DNA of 64,000 bases from Gallionellaceae bacterium. Its GTDB lineage: Bacteria > Pseudomonadota > Gammaproteobacteria > Burkholderiales > Gallionellaceae. The notes under the pieces are model-generated. The model made no database searches and was not told the origin of the DNA. It saw nothing but the letters and a program-made list of their open reading frames with translations. Where the stretch lies: the NCBI GenBank assembly GCA_027448945.1, contig DAIDMQ010000016.1, positions 208,988 to 272,987 of the forward strand, given 5' to 3'. A program made the translations under genes and the position numbers. Shown in pieces: positions 8,643 to 18,197 of the stretch; position 1 is the first letter of the stretch, and every line of letters starts with the position of its first letter.

Positions 8643-11600
8643 TTATTGTTTTAAGAATTCTTCTCGCGCCGTATTCAGAAAATTTTCCCCCTTATAATCC
8701 AAGAATCTGGCCTTGAAGTCATCTGCCGGTATGGGTTTGCTGAATATAAATCCCTGCAATTCGTCGCATCCCAATAAACGCAACAGGCGGGATTGCTCTT
8801 CCGTTTCCACACCCTCAACCACGACATTCAGGTTCAGTGAGTGTGACAACTGGATGATGGAAGAAACCACCGCCAGATATTTCGGCCCCTCCATCATCTT
8901 GATCACAAACGAGCGGTCTATTTTGAGCGTATCAAGCGGCAACTGGACGAGATAATTCAGTGAGGAGAACCCGGTGCCAAAATCATCAATGGCGATCGTG
9001 ATCCCCATTTCCCGAATTTGCTGTAGCAAGTTTATATTTCGTTCTATATCACTCATGACCATACTTTCAGTGATTTCCAGCTGCAAACATTCCGCAGCGT
9101 GTATATCAACGGAAATTATTTGCCCGATCTCCTCGACAAATTTTGCGCTTCTGAGTTGAGGCGAGGATACGTTAACTGCAACACGTATTCCCGAAAGCCC
9201 TGCTTTACGCCACGACATACTATCGGAAATGGCCTTGTGCATTGCCCAGCGGCCGACTTCGTGAATAAGGCCAGATTCTTCAAGTATCGGTATGAACTGG
9301 GCTGGCGGCATTAAGCCGGACCGCGGATCATTCCACCGGATCAGTGCTTCAGCGGCAGTAACTTTGCCTGTGACCAGATTGACCTTGGGCTGGTAATGGA
9401 GCACAAATTCCTCATGGTCGATAGCTTGACGCAGCCGATTTTCAAGAGACAACTTCAACGCAACCGATGCCGTCATTTCCCTGGTATGGAACAGGTACCG
9501 ATCTCCGCTCCGCTTGGCCATCTTGAGTGCGGCTTCCGCATTTCTGAATAATGATGCAGCATCTTTTCCGTCATCGGGGAAGATTGCAATGCCGAGTTTT
9601 GCGCTAACTCTAAGTTCGTTGTTATTAATCACAAACACATTTTTTTGCAGTGCGTTCTGGGCGTCCTCAATTAGCTTGGTCAAGTCGCCGTTCTCCATGA
9701 TTTCCGGCATCACTGCTGCAAATTGGTCCGAACCTATACGCGCCAACAAACCGGGATCCTTTACATGGCCCGTTAGCCACTTTGCAAATTGGTTCAGTAG
9801 TGCGTCACCGGCAGAATTTCCCAGGCTGTCATTGACACTCTTAAACCTTTCCAAGTCGATCAGAAACAGGGCGAGTCGACTTCCGGATTTGGAATTTCGT
9901 ATGAATTGTCCTACACGCTCGATAAACAAAGTGCGATTTGCCAAACCGGTGAGTTCATCGTAATAGGCAAGGTAATTAATTTTTTCCTGCTTGTTGATGT
10001 GGTCGATTGCGAATGCAATGTCATGCGTTAGTTCCGAGAGTAAATGCATCTCTTCCTCGTGAAAGAATCCTGCTTCCGTTGAATATAATGCAAAAACACC
10101 GGTCGCCTCGCCCATGACTATAAGTGGCAATATCACCATCGAATTAATACCGGCCCCGGCATATTTGCTGCGAAAAACAACAGCTGCATCGTTATCCGAG
10201 TCGTTCAATATGACAGCTTCTTTTTCCCTGATCGCTTTCGCAAACAGGGTGCCGGCTGCATGTTTGCGCGTGGACAAGATTTCCACGATGTCCGCCAGCA
10301 GGTCATGGTCCTTGCCCTGCGAGGCAACGGGATTGATATCGCCATTGTTTGGATCAACCATCGCGATCATAGCCATGCGGAAGCCACCGGACTGGGTGGC
10401 AATCTTGCATGCTTCGCTGAATAGCTCGTCTCTATCCTTTACCCGCACGATGAGCGAATTGATCTGGCTGAGAACCGCATACACGCGATTCAGTCTCATA
10501 ATCTTGTTCTCGGCCAACTTGCGTTCGGTAATGTCCTGAATAGCGCCGCGTATCTTTACGACTTTCCCATTTTCAATGACAGGATGACTAATCGTACGCA
10601 CCCATTTCCGGTTTCCGGATGCGGTGACTATTTGAAGCTCCAGATCGTAGGGCTTGCCCAATTCCCTTGCTTCACGCACCGCGACTTCCAATCTTTCACG
10701 ATGCCCGCCGTGAAAAAAGCTCAGGCCGTAAGGGGCGCTGGTTGCGGAAGCAGGATCCACTTCATGAATGTGTGCAACTTCTTTCGTCCAAATGCCATCA
10801 CCCGACTGCGGATCGAATTCCCAGCCGCCGATATGCGCCATGGCGCTCATTTCCTCAAGTATCGCGTCTTGCTCATTGAGCTTTTGTTCGAACAGTTTGA
10901 GTTTGGAAATATCCACGCCGATGCCGAGCAGACACGGATTCCCCTTTGACTCGATCCGTCTGCTAATTAACAAATAAGGAGGTTTTCTGCCATCTTTGGT
11001 CAGTAAACAAGACTCGGCTTCCGCCCCTCCGGTTTCGAAAGCCTCACCTATCCTCTGTTCTATTAACCGTTTTTCTTCGGGAGGAAAGAAGTCGAGAGGG
11101 TGCATACCCTCCAGCTCTGCATTGGTATAGCCGCTAACCGTCACCAGATTCTTGTTCCAACGTAACATCTGTAGTTGCCTGTTGAAAAGAAATACGACAC
11201 CAGGCATGTTTTCTATCAGGGAATCCGAAAAAGACTTTTCGCTGAGCGCAACCATTTCCGAGTGCTTGTGCGCATCTTGCAGCACGATGTTTTCAATCGC
11301 AAAAGTGAGATCGAATGCGACCTCTTTCAAAAGCAGGACTTCCTCTTCATGAAAGAAGTCCTGCTCGCCGGCATATACGTTCAGCGTACCGCCGACGTTT
11401 CCGTTCTCCCAGATCGGAAACGAAGCGCATGATCGAAAACCGGATGGATTAATTTCGGCAGTGCCAGTCTGTGCAACGGAATCCTCTTGCAAGTTGTTAC
11501 TGACATACGGCTGGGTGCTACGAAATGCGATCCCGCTCGGGTTGCGTCCTTCTGGCCTGTCATCAGCGTAGACGCTGACTGGGCGGAGGCTGCCGGATTC

Positions 11601-12275
11601 ATCGCCGTGTATTGCGACCGGAACCTGTTGTTGCGTTGCGGGATCCAACCAGCCTATCCATGCCATTTTTAGCCCGCCATACTTGATCAGCAAATGACAT
11701 GCTTCCTTGAAAATCAAGTCTTGTTTACTTGTTTGGGCAATCATCTGGTTGACTTGTGCCAGCGCGGCATACAACCGCGTTATCCTTGCCAACTCGCGTT
11801 CGCGGGCTTTCAGCAGCGTGATGTCGCGGGCGATCTTCGATGCGCCGATGATCTTCCCTGTGGCATCCTTGAGCGGTGATAGCGTTACCGAAACGTCGAT
11901 CAAACGCCGGTCTTTGGTCAGCCGCACCGTCTCGAAGTGGTCCACCTTTTCGCCGCGCCCGATCTTCTTCAGGATTTGCTCTTCTTCATTCTTCCGGCTT
12001 GCAGGTATTAACCGCGTGATGGATGTGCCCAACATTTCCTCCGCTTTATAGCCAAAGATCTTTTCCGCACCGGCATTCCAACTGTTAATGATGCCATTAA
12101 GATCTTTGCCGATGATAGCGTCGTCCGATGACTCCACGATTGCCGCCAATCGGTTTGATTCCGGCTCACTTTCATGGAAAGTTGGCGAGGATTGTGCAGT
12201 GAGATTCAGATGCAAAGCTTCGGCAATGCCACGGAGGAAGTTTGGCGATTTTTTATCAACGTGATGGGCTTTCAT
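8643..12275 (-). CDS. Multi-sensor c-di-GMP protein: PAS-GAF-PAS-PAS-GAF-GGDEF-EAL
   Basis: The 1210-residue cytosolic protein has no membrane segment. Domains in order (numbered from the ATG at 12275): PAS about 40-155, GAF about 170-335, PAS about 350-460, PAS about 475-585, GAF about 600-760, GGDEF about 775-935 and EAL about 945-1195. The cyclase signature is degenerate (GSDQF at 848-852). The EAL domain keeps its key residues: EAL at 976-978, ITES, DDFGTG and EGVET. It is therefore expected to degrade c-di-GMP and possibly to bind GTP as an activator. ATG 12275 is preceded by AGGAGG at good spacing; a GTG 17 codons upstream is the alternative. Signals sensed by the PAS/GAF modules are unknown. 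Confidence 0.88.
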   Translation of the reverse strand: MKAHHVDKKSPNFLRGIAEALHLNLTAQSSPTFHESEPESNRLAAIVESSDDAIIGKDLNGIINSWNAGAEKIFGYKAEEMLGTSITRLIPASRKNEEEQILKKIGRGEKVDHFETVRLTKDRRLIDVSVTLSPLKDATGKIIGASKIARDITLLKARERELARITRLYAALAQVNQMIAQTSKQDLIFKEACHLLIKYGGLKMAWIGWLDPATQQQVPVAIHGDESGSLRPVSVYADDRPEGRNPSGIAFRSTQPYVSNNLQEDSVAQTGTAEINPSGFRSCASFPIWENGNVGGTLNVYAGEQDFFHEEEVLLLKEVAFDLTFAIENIVLQDAHKHSEMVALSEKSFSDSLIENMPGVVFLFNRQLQMLRWNKNLVTVSGYTNAELEGMHPLDFFPPEEKRLIEQRIGEAFETGGAEAESCLLTKDGRKPPYLLISRRIESKGNPCLLGIGVDISKLKLFEQKLNEQDAILEEMSAMAHIGGWEFDPQSGDGIWTKEVAHIHEVDPASATSAPYGLSFFHGGHRERLEVAVREARELGKPYDLELQIVTASGNRKWVRTISHPVIENGKVVKIRGAIQDITERKLAENKIMRLNRVYAVLSQINSLIVRVKDRDELFSEACKIATQSGGFRMAMIAMVDPNNGDINPVASQGKDHDLLADIVEILSTRKHAAGTLFAKAIREKEAVILNDSDNDAAVVFRSKYAGAGINSMVILPLIVMGEATGVFALYSTEAGFFHEEEMHLLSELTHDIAFAIDHINKQEKINYLAYYDELTGLANRTLFIERVGQFIRNSKSGSRLALFLIDLERFKSVNDSLGNSAGDALLNQFAKWLTGHVKDPGLLARIGSDQFAAVMPEIMENGDLTKLIEDAQNALQKNVFVINNNELRVSAKLGIAIFPDDGKDAASLFRNAEAALKMAKRSGDRYLFHTREMTASVALKLSLENRLRQAIDHEEFVLHYQPKVNLVTGKVTAAEALIRWNDPRSGLMPPAQFIPILEESGLIHEVGRWAMHKAISDSMSWRKAGLSGIRVAVNVSSPQLRSAKFVEEIGQIISVDIHAAECLQLEITESMVMSDIERNINLLQQIREMGITIAIDDFGTGFSSLNYLVQLPLDTLKIDRSFVIKMMEGPKYLAVVSSIIQLSHSLNLNVVVEGVETEEQSRLLRLLGCDELQGFIFSKPIPADDFKARFLDYKGENFLNTAREEFLKQ

Positions 12276-12595
12276 GCCATTGGCCCTCCTGGTTGGGAGC
12301 TGCACTTCATCAACTTTTACATCCACACCATAACAGCCTGTGAGGAAGCTCCGCTGCCTGACTTGGGGTGATTACTTTCGATCTGATACAGTCAAAATAA
12401 AGCGAATTTTTCACTTCACCTCTCTGGCAAGAGAAGATGCTATTTCTTGACCCTGCCCCCATGAATAACACTGATTTTAGTATGCTCTTTCCATACTATT
12501 TTAGTCAACAATAAATTGGGCGGTTGTAGAAGCAAAGCAGTAATGTCACCTTTTGGTTTTTACAGGGTGGCTGTGTATGAGGGAGTAGCCGTTGA

Positions 12596-13471
12596 TCAGG
12601 CTGTGACTATGGTGATTGCGCGGTTGGTATACAAGTCGTTGCGCTTATCCAATAAGGGGATGGTCGTGCCCTTGATGCGATTCTCGTCTAGCAGCGCCAG
12701 ATCCACATCCGCCACCACAATCTGTTCCTCGTTGATCACGCCTTCAGCGGCGATACCGTCGCGAGAGAAGTGAAAATCCGAAGGGGTGATGATGGACGCT
12801 TGCCCGTAGTGCAGACGCAGACCCGCCACCGGCAGCGTGCCCACGGTGCCGGTCATCGCGACATAGACCTGGTTTTCGATGGCGCGGGCATGGCAGCAAT
12901 AGCGCACACGCAAGAAACCTTGCCTGTCGTCTGTGCAGGAGGGCACGAAGATAATCTCCGCACCTTCTTGAGCAACGCTCTTGGCCAATTCGGGAAACTC
13001 GATGTCATAGCAGATCAGGATGGCGATTTTGGCGAACGGTGTGTGGAACACCTTGAGCTCGTCACCGTGGTCGGTGTCCCATTTTTCCTTCTCCCAGCGG
13101 GTGCGATGAAGTTTGTCCTGGGTGTGCACCTCGCCACTGGGTGTAAATAGATAGGCCGTGTTTAGCAAGCGCCCCTTGCGCATCGTGGGATGACTGCCAC
13201 CGATCAGATGATAGTTGTGCTTCATGGCGTGACTGCGCAGCAGTTCGATATATCGCGCCGTGTACTTATCCAGCCCGCGTGCTGAGGTGCGGATGTCATT
13301 GTTGTTGTCCATGAAAGCCAGCAACTGCGCGGTGAAGATCTCGGGGAGCAATACAAATTGCGGTTGGTAATCGACGGCGGCATCGAGCACGAAATTGACC
13401 TGCTCTTTGAAGCCCTGCCAATCTGCGACATGGCGGAGTTTGTATTGCACGGCAGCGATGCGGACTCTCAT
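12596..13471 (-). CDS. Carbon-nitrogen hydrolase (nitrilase superfamily)
   Basis: The 291-residue protein carries the Glu-Lys-Cys catalytic triad of the nitrilase superfamily: Glu in LLPEIFTAQ near residue 43, Lys in DKLHRTRWEKE near residue 140, and Cys in ILICYDIEFPELAKS near residue 175. The superfamily hydrolyses amides or nitriles. Its ATG overlaps the stop of the upstream GNAT gene by 4 bases. The same two domains often occur as one fused GNAT/carbon-nitrogen hydrolase protein, so the pair probably acts on a shared substrate. The specific amide is unknown. Confidence 0.88.
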   Translation of the reverse strand: MRVRIAAVQYKLRHVADWQGFKEQVNFVLDAAVDYQPQFVLLPEIFTAQLLAFMDNNNDIRTSARGLDKYTARYIELLRSHAMKHNYHLIGGSHPTMRKGRLLNTAYLFTPSGEVHTQDKLHRTRWEKEKWDTDHGDELKVFHTPFAKIAILICYDIEFPELAKSVAQEGAEIIFVPSCTDDRQGFLRVRYCCHARAIENQVYVAMTGTVGTLPVAGLRLHYGQASIITPSDFHFSRDGIAAEGVINEEQIVVADVDLALLDENRIKGTTIPLLDKRNDLYTNRAITIVTA

Positions 13472-14133
13472 GGTCTCTCCTTAAACAGCTCCGGTGGTGC
13501 AGGTTGGGTGGGCAAGCTGGGGTCGTAATCCTTGTTGAGCCAGACAATCAGCGTAGCATTGCCTATCGACTCGACATCGGTGGATAGGTAGCCATGCAAG
13601 ATGCCGCAATAATTGAAGCCTTCGCCCAATTGGAAGCGCAATACCTCATCATGCAAATCGCCCCAGATTACTCGCTTGGCATATTCTTCGGGTGACATGC
13701 GGGTGGCGTGTTTGTGATATCCGGGCAGGCGTCCGCCGGCAATGATGCGTTTGAGATTCATCGCGCAACACAACTTCTTACGCGCCTCGTACAGCGCGTG
13801 TCCTATACCCTGGCCGCGATAATTCATATCGACACACACTTCCGCGCCGTACAAGGTTCGGCCATTTTGGTCATGCGTATCGAATTCGCAGCTACCAGTG
13901 ACACTGTCCCAAGTGTGATGCAGACTGTAATCGTCCCACAGTACCAGCAGCGAGATTGCCATGCCGACGAACTTACCGTCCACCTCGGCGACGAATTGTC
14001 CATCGGGGAAGCGGCCCAACAGACTGTCGAACTGATCGGGTGTAAAGGGCGGGATGGAGCGATAAACACGGTCCTGCAGTGCGATGGCGGCAGCCACATC
14101 AGAGCGCAACATATGGCGGATGCGCACGCTCAT
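13468..14133 (-). CDS. GNAT family N-acetyltransferase
   Basis: The 221-residue protein shows the GNAT fold, with motif A visible as AEVCVDMNYRGQGIGHALYEAR around residues 98-120 (the R/Q-x-x-G-x-G/A acetyl-CoA loop is YRGQGIG). It is coupled by an ATGA overlap to the carbon-nitrogen hydrolase. In many bacteria the two are fused into one chain with the GNAT part first, the same order as here. That suggests acylation and amide hydrolysis of a common metabolite, but neither substrate is known. Confidence 0.85.
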   Translation of the reverse strand: MSVRIRHMLRSDVAAAIALQDRVYRSIPPFTPDQFDSLLGRFPDGQFVAEVDGKFVGMAISLLVLWDDYSLHHTWDSVTGSCEFDTHDQNGRTLYGAEVCVDMNYRGQGIGHALYEARKKLCCAMNLKRIIAGGRLPGYHKHATRMSPEEYAKRVIWGDLHDEVLRFQLGEGFNYCGILHGYLSTDVESIGNATLIVWLNKDYDPSLPTQPAPPELFKERP

Positions 14134-14309
14134 GGCTGAACTCCGTTGCTTGGTTTTATGTATAAGGGGAGACGGGCCGCAGAATGAGTTGGCGCGGCGG
14201 GGGTGGGTAGCACGGATGTCGCAATAATGATCACGATATGCACTTCCTCAACTGGAGGTTTGATCATAGCACAGCGGATTTTGGTCTGAGCTGTGAGCTT
14301 ATAGTCGCG

Positions 14310-14996
14310 TCAGGCTTGCGTGCCGCGTGGCAGGCAATCGGCGAACACGAAACCGTCGCGTGTCACGACTTCCCCCATTTGGATGGACAACGGGTAGCCG
14401 AACATCGGACCGTCGAACACGAAGCTATGGAACTCGCCATTCTCACCGCAGGGGTCTATGGTTTGCGGCATTTCGTCCAACAGTGCGAGGCTCAATTCGC
14501 GTCCGGCGAATCCGGCCGGCAATACACGCGGATCGACGCAGGTGAGCATGGCGCGCAAACCGCCGTCCAACATCTCGGTGAGGAGTGCGCGTGTGGGCTT
14601 GCCCCATAGCGGGAACACGGCGCTGATGCCTGTGCCCCGCAGGCGTTCTTCGCGGTAGTCGCGGATGTCTTGCAAATACAGGTCGCCGAACGCCATGCAC
14701 TCGACTTGGTGTTGCTGTGCTTTCGCAACGAAGTCAGCCATCACGGCGGCGTACTGTTCGTTGGAGCAGGGGTGGGGGATCTCTATCAGATACAGCGGCA
14801 AACCTGTCGCGTCGGCTTGTTGGCGCAACAGCTCAACACGCACCGCATGCATGGCAACGCGGTCGAACGCGGTGTTGATGGTGGTGTACAAGCCAGTCAC
14901 AGCGTATTCATCGGACTGGCGCAACACATTCAGTGCCCAGGCGCTGTCTTTGCCGCTGCTCCAACTGAGCCAAGTGTTCTTTTTCATACGTGTCAT
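14310..14996 (-). CDS. PP-loop adenine nucleotide alpha-hydrolase (Dph6-like ATP pyrophosphatase family)
   Basis: The 228-residue protein opens with a PP-loop, SWSSGKDSAWAL (residues 10-21), the ATP-pyrophosphate binding motif of N-type ATP pyrophosphatases. The rest (MAFGDLYLQDIRDYREERLRG, then FPLWG and DPRVLPAGFAGRELS) resembles the diphthine-ammonia ligase (Dph6/MJ0570) group. Bacteria have no diphthamide, so the bacterial members must amidate or modify something else. The gene stands alone between a divergent mlaF and the GNAT operon. Confidence 0.8.
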   Translation of the reverse strand: MTRMKKNTWLSWSSGKDSAWALNVLRQSDEYAVTGLYTTINTAFDRVAMHAVRVELLRQQADATGLPLYLIEIPHPCSNEQYAAVMADFVAKAQQHQVECMAFGDLYLQDIRDYREERLRGTGISAVFPLWGKPTRALLTEMLDGGLRAMLTCVDPRVLPAGFAGRELSLALLDEMPQTIDPCGENGEFHSFVFDGPMFGYPLSIQMGEVVTRDGFVFADCLPRGTQA

Positions 14997-15113
14997 CGTT
15001 AGTGTAAGGCGGGCGGATTATGCCGTTGGCGGCAGCGATGCGTAATGGTTTTGTTGGCCGCCCTTAGTCATGGGACAATGGCGCAATAAATAAATCCTAC
15101 TTGGGAACCGACT

Positions 15114-15911
15114 ATGGACAACCTTCTTGAAGTTAAAGACCTGCATTTCGCCTATGGCGAGCATCAAGTGCTCAACGGCATCAACCTCAACATCCCGCGC
15201 GGCAAGATCGTCGGCATCATGGGTGTCAGTGGTAGCGGCAAGTCCACACTGCTGCGCCACTTCGGCGGCCAGTTGCGTCCGCAGCGGGGCAGCGTGAGCT
15301 TTATGGGCAAAGTGGTGCACGAACTGAGCAATGACGAGTTGTACGAAATGCGCTTGAAGCTGGGCATGATGTTCCAGGTCAGCGGCTTGTTCACAGACAT
15401 ATCGGTGTTTGACAACATGGCTTTCCCTTTACGCGAGCACACCAAACTGTCCGAAGAATTCATACGCGATCTGGTGCTGATGAAGCTCAATGCGGTGGGG
15501 TTGCGCAATGCGCGCGACCTGATGCCCAGCGAGTTGTCCGGCGGTATGGAGCGGCGCGTGGCACTGGCACGCGCCACGGTCACCGACCCTGAACTCATCA
15601 TATATGACGAGCCGTTTGCCGGCCTGGATCCGATCTCGCTCAACACCATCGCCAACCTGATACGCAAGCTCAACGACGCGCTGGGCGTGAGTTCCGTAGT
15701 GGTGACTTACGACCTGTCCGAATCATTAAAAATCGTTGATTACGTCTACTTCATACACGATGGAAAAGTGGTCGCCGAGGGTAATGTGGACGAGGTGAAC
15801 AATTCGCAAGACCCGTTCGTGCGCCAATTTTTGGATGCCAAACCGGACGGCCCCATTGCCTTCCAGGCGCCGGCGCGTCCTTACCGGGAAGACCTGCGCC
15901 TGCAGGCTTAA
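15114..15911 (+). CDS. mlaF: ABC transporter ATP-binding protein MlaF-like (phospholipid trafficking), orphan
   Basis: The 265-residue ATPase matches MlaF/Ttg2A, the cytoplasmic ATPase of the Mla system that moves phospholipids between inner and outer membranes. Visible motifs: Walker A GVSGSGKST near residue 38, the Q-loop FQVSGLFTD, the signature LSGGMERR near 142, Walker B LIIYDEPFAGLD near 163, and a betaproteobacterial-type tail GPIAFQAPARPYREDL. The H-loop position reads VVTYDLSES, so the usual histidine is a tyrosine (codon TAC). No mlaE, mlaD, mlaC or mlaB follows: the next 260 bases are non-coding and then a glycosyltransferase begins. MlaE partners must be elsewhere, or this copy is a leftover. 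Confidence 0.85.
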   Translation: MDNLLEVKDLHFAYGEHQVLNGINLNIPRGKIVGIMGVSGSGKSTLLRHFGGQLRPQRGSVSFMGKVVHELSNDELYEMRLKLGMMFQVSGLFTDISVFDNMAFPLREHTKLSEEFIRDLVLMKLNAVGLRNARDLMPSELSGGMERRVALARATVTDPELIIYDEPFAGLDPISLNTIANLIRKLNDALGVSSVVVTYDLSESLKIVDYVYFIHDGKVVAEGNVDEVNNSQDPFVRQFLDAKPDGPIAFQAPARPYREDLRLQA

Positions 15912-16176
15912 ATTAAGCATCGGAAACCGGGTGCTTTAACGGGGCAGTTTCAAACTTCAAGTGCAAAAAACGCAGCAAGAGTCAAAAGCGTCCGGTGTGA
16001 ACAACTGTGCCGGACACCTGAAACTTGGTGACTTGCTTTTCGCTGCCCCATGCCTCACCGCCGCAATACATCCCGTAGGAAAACCGTAACAATTTGCTGC
16101 TACGGTGCGGGTATCTCGGCTGCATCATGGGCGTTCGGCTGGGAGCTCTGACCGATTACGCCCGGGGGTGGCAAGC

Positions 16177-17376
16177 ATGAAGATTCTCTTTATCTCGGAC
16201 GTATATTTTCCGCGCGTCAACGGTGTCTCTACTTCTATCGAGACCTTCCGCCGCGAACTGCGCGCACTCGGCCATACCGTGCATCTGATCGCGCCTGAAT
16301 ACGGCACGCCCAGTGCCGATGAGAGCGGAATCACCCGCATCGCTGCCCGTCAGATTCCCATGGATCCTGAAGATCGCTTGATGCGCTACAGCTTGGTCAT
16401 CGCGCAATTGGAAAGACTGCGCGGCGAAGGCTACGACCTCATCCACATCCAGACGCCCTTTGTGGCGCACTATCTGGGCACGCGTTTGTCACGCGAACTG
16501 GGCATTCCTTGCGTCGAGACTTATCACACTTTCTTCGAGGAATACTTTCATCATTACGTGCCTTTCTTGCCGAAGATGCTGACCGGCGCGCTGGCGCGTC
16601 GCTTCTCGCGTTCACAGGGCAACAGCCTGGATGGCATGGTCATCCCGTCCTCGCAGATGCTGGCGGTGTTGCGTGCTTACGGCGTGCAAGCAGATGCCGA
16701 AGTTATCCCGACCGGCTTGGAGCCGGCGAGTTTTGTGCGCGGTGACCGCGATGATTTCCGCAGCCGCCATGACATTCCATCGCGGCGTCCGCTGATGTTG
16801 TTCTTGGGCCGCGTGGCTCATGAGAAGAACATTGGTTTCCTGCTCGAAGTCGCCGGGCGCGTGCGCAAGGACATCCCCGATGTGTTGCTGATGATCGCCG
16901 GCGAAGGCCCGGCACTCGAAGGTTTGAAGCAGCGTGTTGCCAGGATGGGTATGCAGAACAATGTGCGCTTTATGGGTTATCTGAATCGAGACACCGAACT
17001 GAACGACTGCTACCGCGCCGCAGATGTGTTCGTGTTCTCCTCGCGCACCGAGACGCAAGGCTTGGTGTTGCTGGAAGCGATGGCGCAGGCAGTGCCTGTC
17101 GTTTCCATCGCCGAGATGGGAACCCGCGATGTGTTGAAGGAAGGCGCAGGCGTATGGATTGCCAGGGAGGAGCATGAAGAGTTTGCAGGCAAAGTGGTTG
17201 CGCTACTGAGGGATGAAGAGACGCGCATCAGTTTGGGTGCGGCCGGACGCGAATATGCACTCGGCTGGTCGGCGAATACGCAAGCGCATCGCGTGATGGA
17301 TTTCTATCGCAGTGTGATCGCCAAACAATCGGCAACCTCAAGCGTGGTGCTGACGCCTGCCATCAGCGCGGAATAG
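16177..17376 (+). CDS. GT4-family glycosyltransferase
   Basis: The ATG at 16177 gives 399 residues and starts directly with the family N-terminus MKILFISDVYFPRVNGV; a longer frame adds 24 residues without homology character. The protein has the GT-B fold: an acceptor domain with HIQTPFVAHYLG and ETYHTFFEEYFHHY, then a nucleotide-sugar domain with FLGRVAHEKNIGFLLEV near residue 215 and the donor-binding EX7E-type segment TETQGLVLLEAMA near residue 295. It resembles enzymes that glycosylate diacylglycerol or phosphatidylinositol lipids. A hairpin and T-run follow at 17412-17456. Confidence 0.87.
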   Translation: MKILFISDVYFPRVNGVSTSIETFRRELRALGHTVHLIAPEYGTPSADESGITRIAARQIPMDPEDRLMRYSLVIAQLERLRGEGYDLIHIQTPFVAHYLGTRLSRELGIPCVETYHTFFEEYFHHYVPFLPKMLTGALARRFSRSQGNSLDGMVIPSSQMLAVLRAYGVQADAEVIPTGLEPASFVRGDRDDFRSRHDIPSRRPLMLFLGRVAHEKNIGFLLEVAGRVRKDIPDVLLMIAGEGPALEGLKQRVARMGMQNNVRFMGYLNRDTELNDCYRAADVFVFSSRTETQGLVLLEAMAQAVPVVSIAEMGTRDVLKEGAGVWIAREEHEEFAGKVVALLRDEETRISLGAAGREYALGWSANTQAHRVMDFYRSVIAKQSATSSVVLTPAISAE

Positions 17377-17411
17377 TCCCGCCGGTACGCGCCATCTTCA
17401 TTGAAAAATTA

Positions 17412-17456
17412 AAATGGCCTGCAGTCTTTGTGTTTTAAGGCTTGCGGGCCTTTTTT
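17412..17456 (+). terminator. Intrinsic terminator after the GT4 gene
   Basis: A GC-rich stem (GGCCTGC at 17416-17422 against GCGGGCC at 17444-17450, with one G-U pair) is followed at once by six T residues at 17451-17456. It lies 36 bases after the glycosyltransferase stop. Confidence 0.72.
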
Positions 17457-17572
17457 ACGGAACATGAATATGCGCGCGTACATGTAGAGAGTCTATTTTC
17501 GCAGCTACATATTTGTTATTTCCCCAACATTCGTCATCGCGCTGACACACTCAGTCGCTATAACGTTAGTCT

Positions 17573-18193
17573 ATGAGAATACTTCTGTCCTGCTGCGCCT
17601 TATTGCTGATCAGCCTGCCGGTCTGGGCTGAAACAAGCCCTCACAATATGCATGTCGATGTGCAAAGAGAGGGGCGTCTTTATCACTTCAATGCCAGCTT
17701 TGACACGCCGCTGGATGGGTGTGCAGCGTATAAATTCCTTACCGATTATGAAGCCGCCAAACAGATGCCGGGTGTGATTGAGTCTGTCGCGTCACGCATT
17801 GCGCCCGACAAAGTTCGTGTACAGCGTGTTGCCGATGAGCGTGTGTTGTTCTTTCATGTGCGTATGCATTCCGTGTTGGAGTACACCGAGCATCCCGGGC
17901 AAGGTGTCAGCTTCACCCAACTATCGGGTGATTCGAAAAGCTTTGACGGGGTGTGGGATATCGCGGCCCAAACGGGCGGCAGTCAATTCAAGTTTAGCGG
18001 TGTTTGGGAGCCCGATACGGTGTTGCCGCTGTGGGTGATAGATCACTTTGCCAGGAATAAGTTGGCACAAAAATTCGAGTTCATGGCGCAGTTTGCAGAC
18101 AAGCGCAACGTCGAACTGGGTGCGCTATGCCATCCCCGGGTTGCGGTGCAGAATGTGGAGCCCGCGCAAGGCGGTTTGCTCACGATCCAGTGA
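17573..18193 (+). CDS. Exported SRPBCC/START-like protein
   Basis: The 206-residue protein begins with a clear signal peptide (MRILLSCCALLLISLPVWAE, cleavage after VWA). The mature part looks like a polyketide cyclase/START-like lipid-binding fold: FNASFDTPLDGCAAYKFLTDYEAAKQMPG, then a DGVWDIAAQ strand and a C-terminal amphipathic helix FARNKLAQKFEFMAQFA. Such domains bind hydrophobic ligands. A periplasmic location and a lipid-related ligand are inferred. It converges on the rhodanese gene, with only 4 bases between stops. Confidence 0.68.
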   Translation: MRILLSCCALLLISLPVWAETSPHNMHVDVQREGRLYHFNASFDTPLDGCAAYKFLTDYEAAKQMPGVIESVASRIAPDKVRVQRVADERVLFFHVRMHSVLEYTEHPGQGVSFTQLSGDSKSFDGVWDIAAQTGGSQFKFSGVWEPDTVLPLWVIDHFARNKLAQKFEFMAQFADKRNVELGALCHPRVAVQNVEPAQGGLLTIQ

Positions 18194-18197
18194 CTGA

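Noticed and set aside
15912..16176. Structured RNA between mlaF and the glycosyltransferase
   Set aside because: Several partial complementary stretches exist (for example GTCCGG/CCGGAC near 15989-16014), but no convincing compact fold or known riboswitch core.
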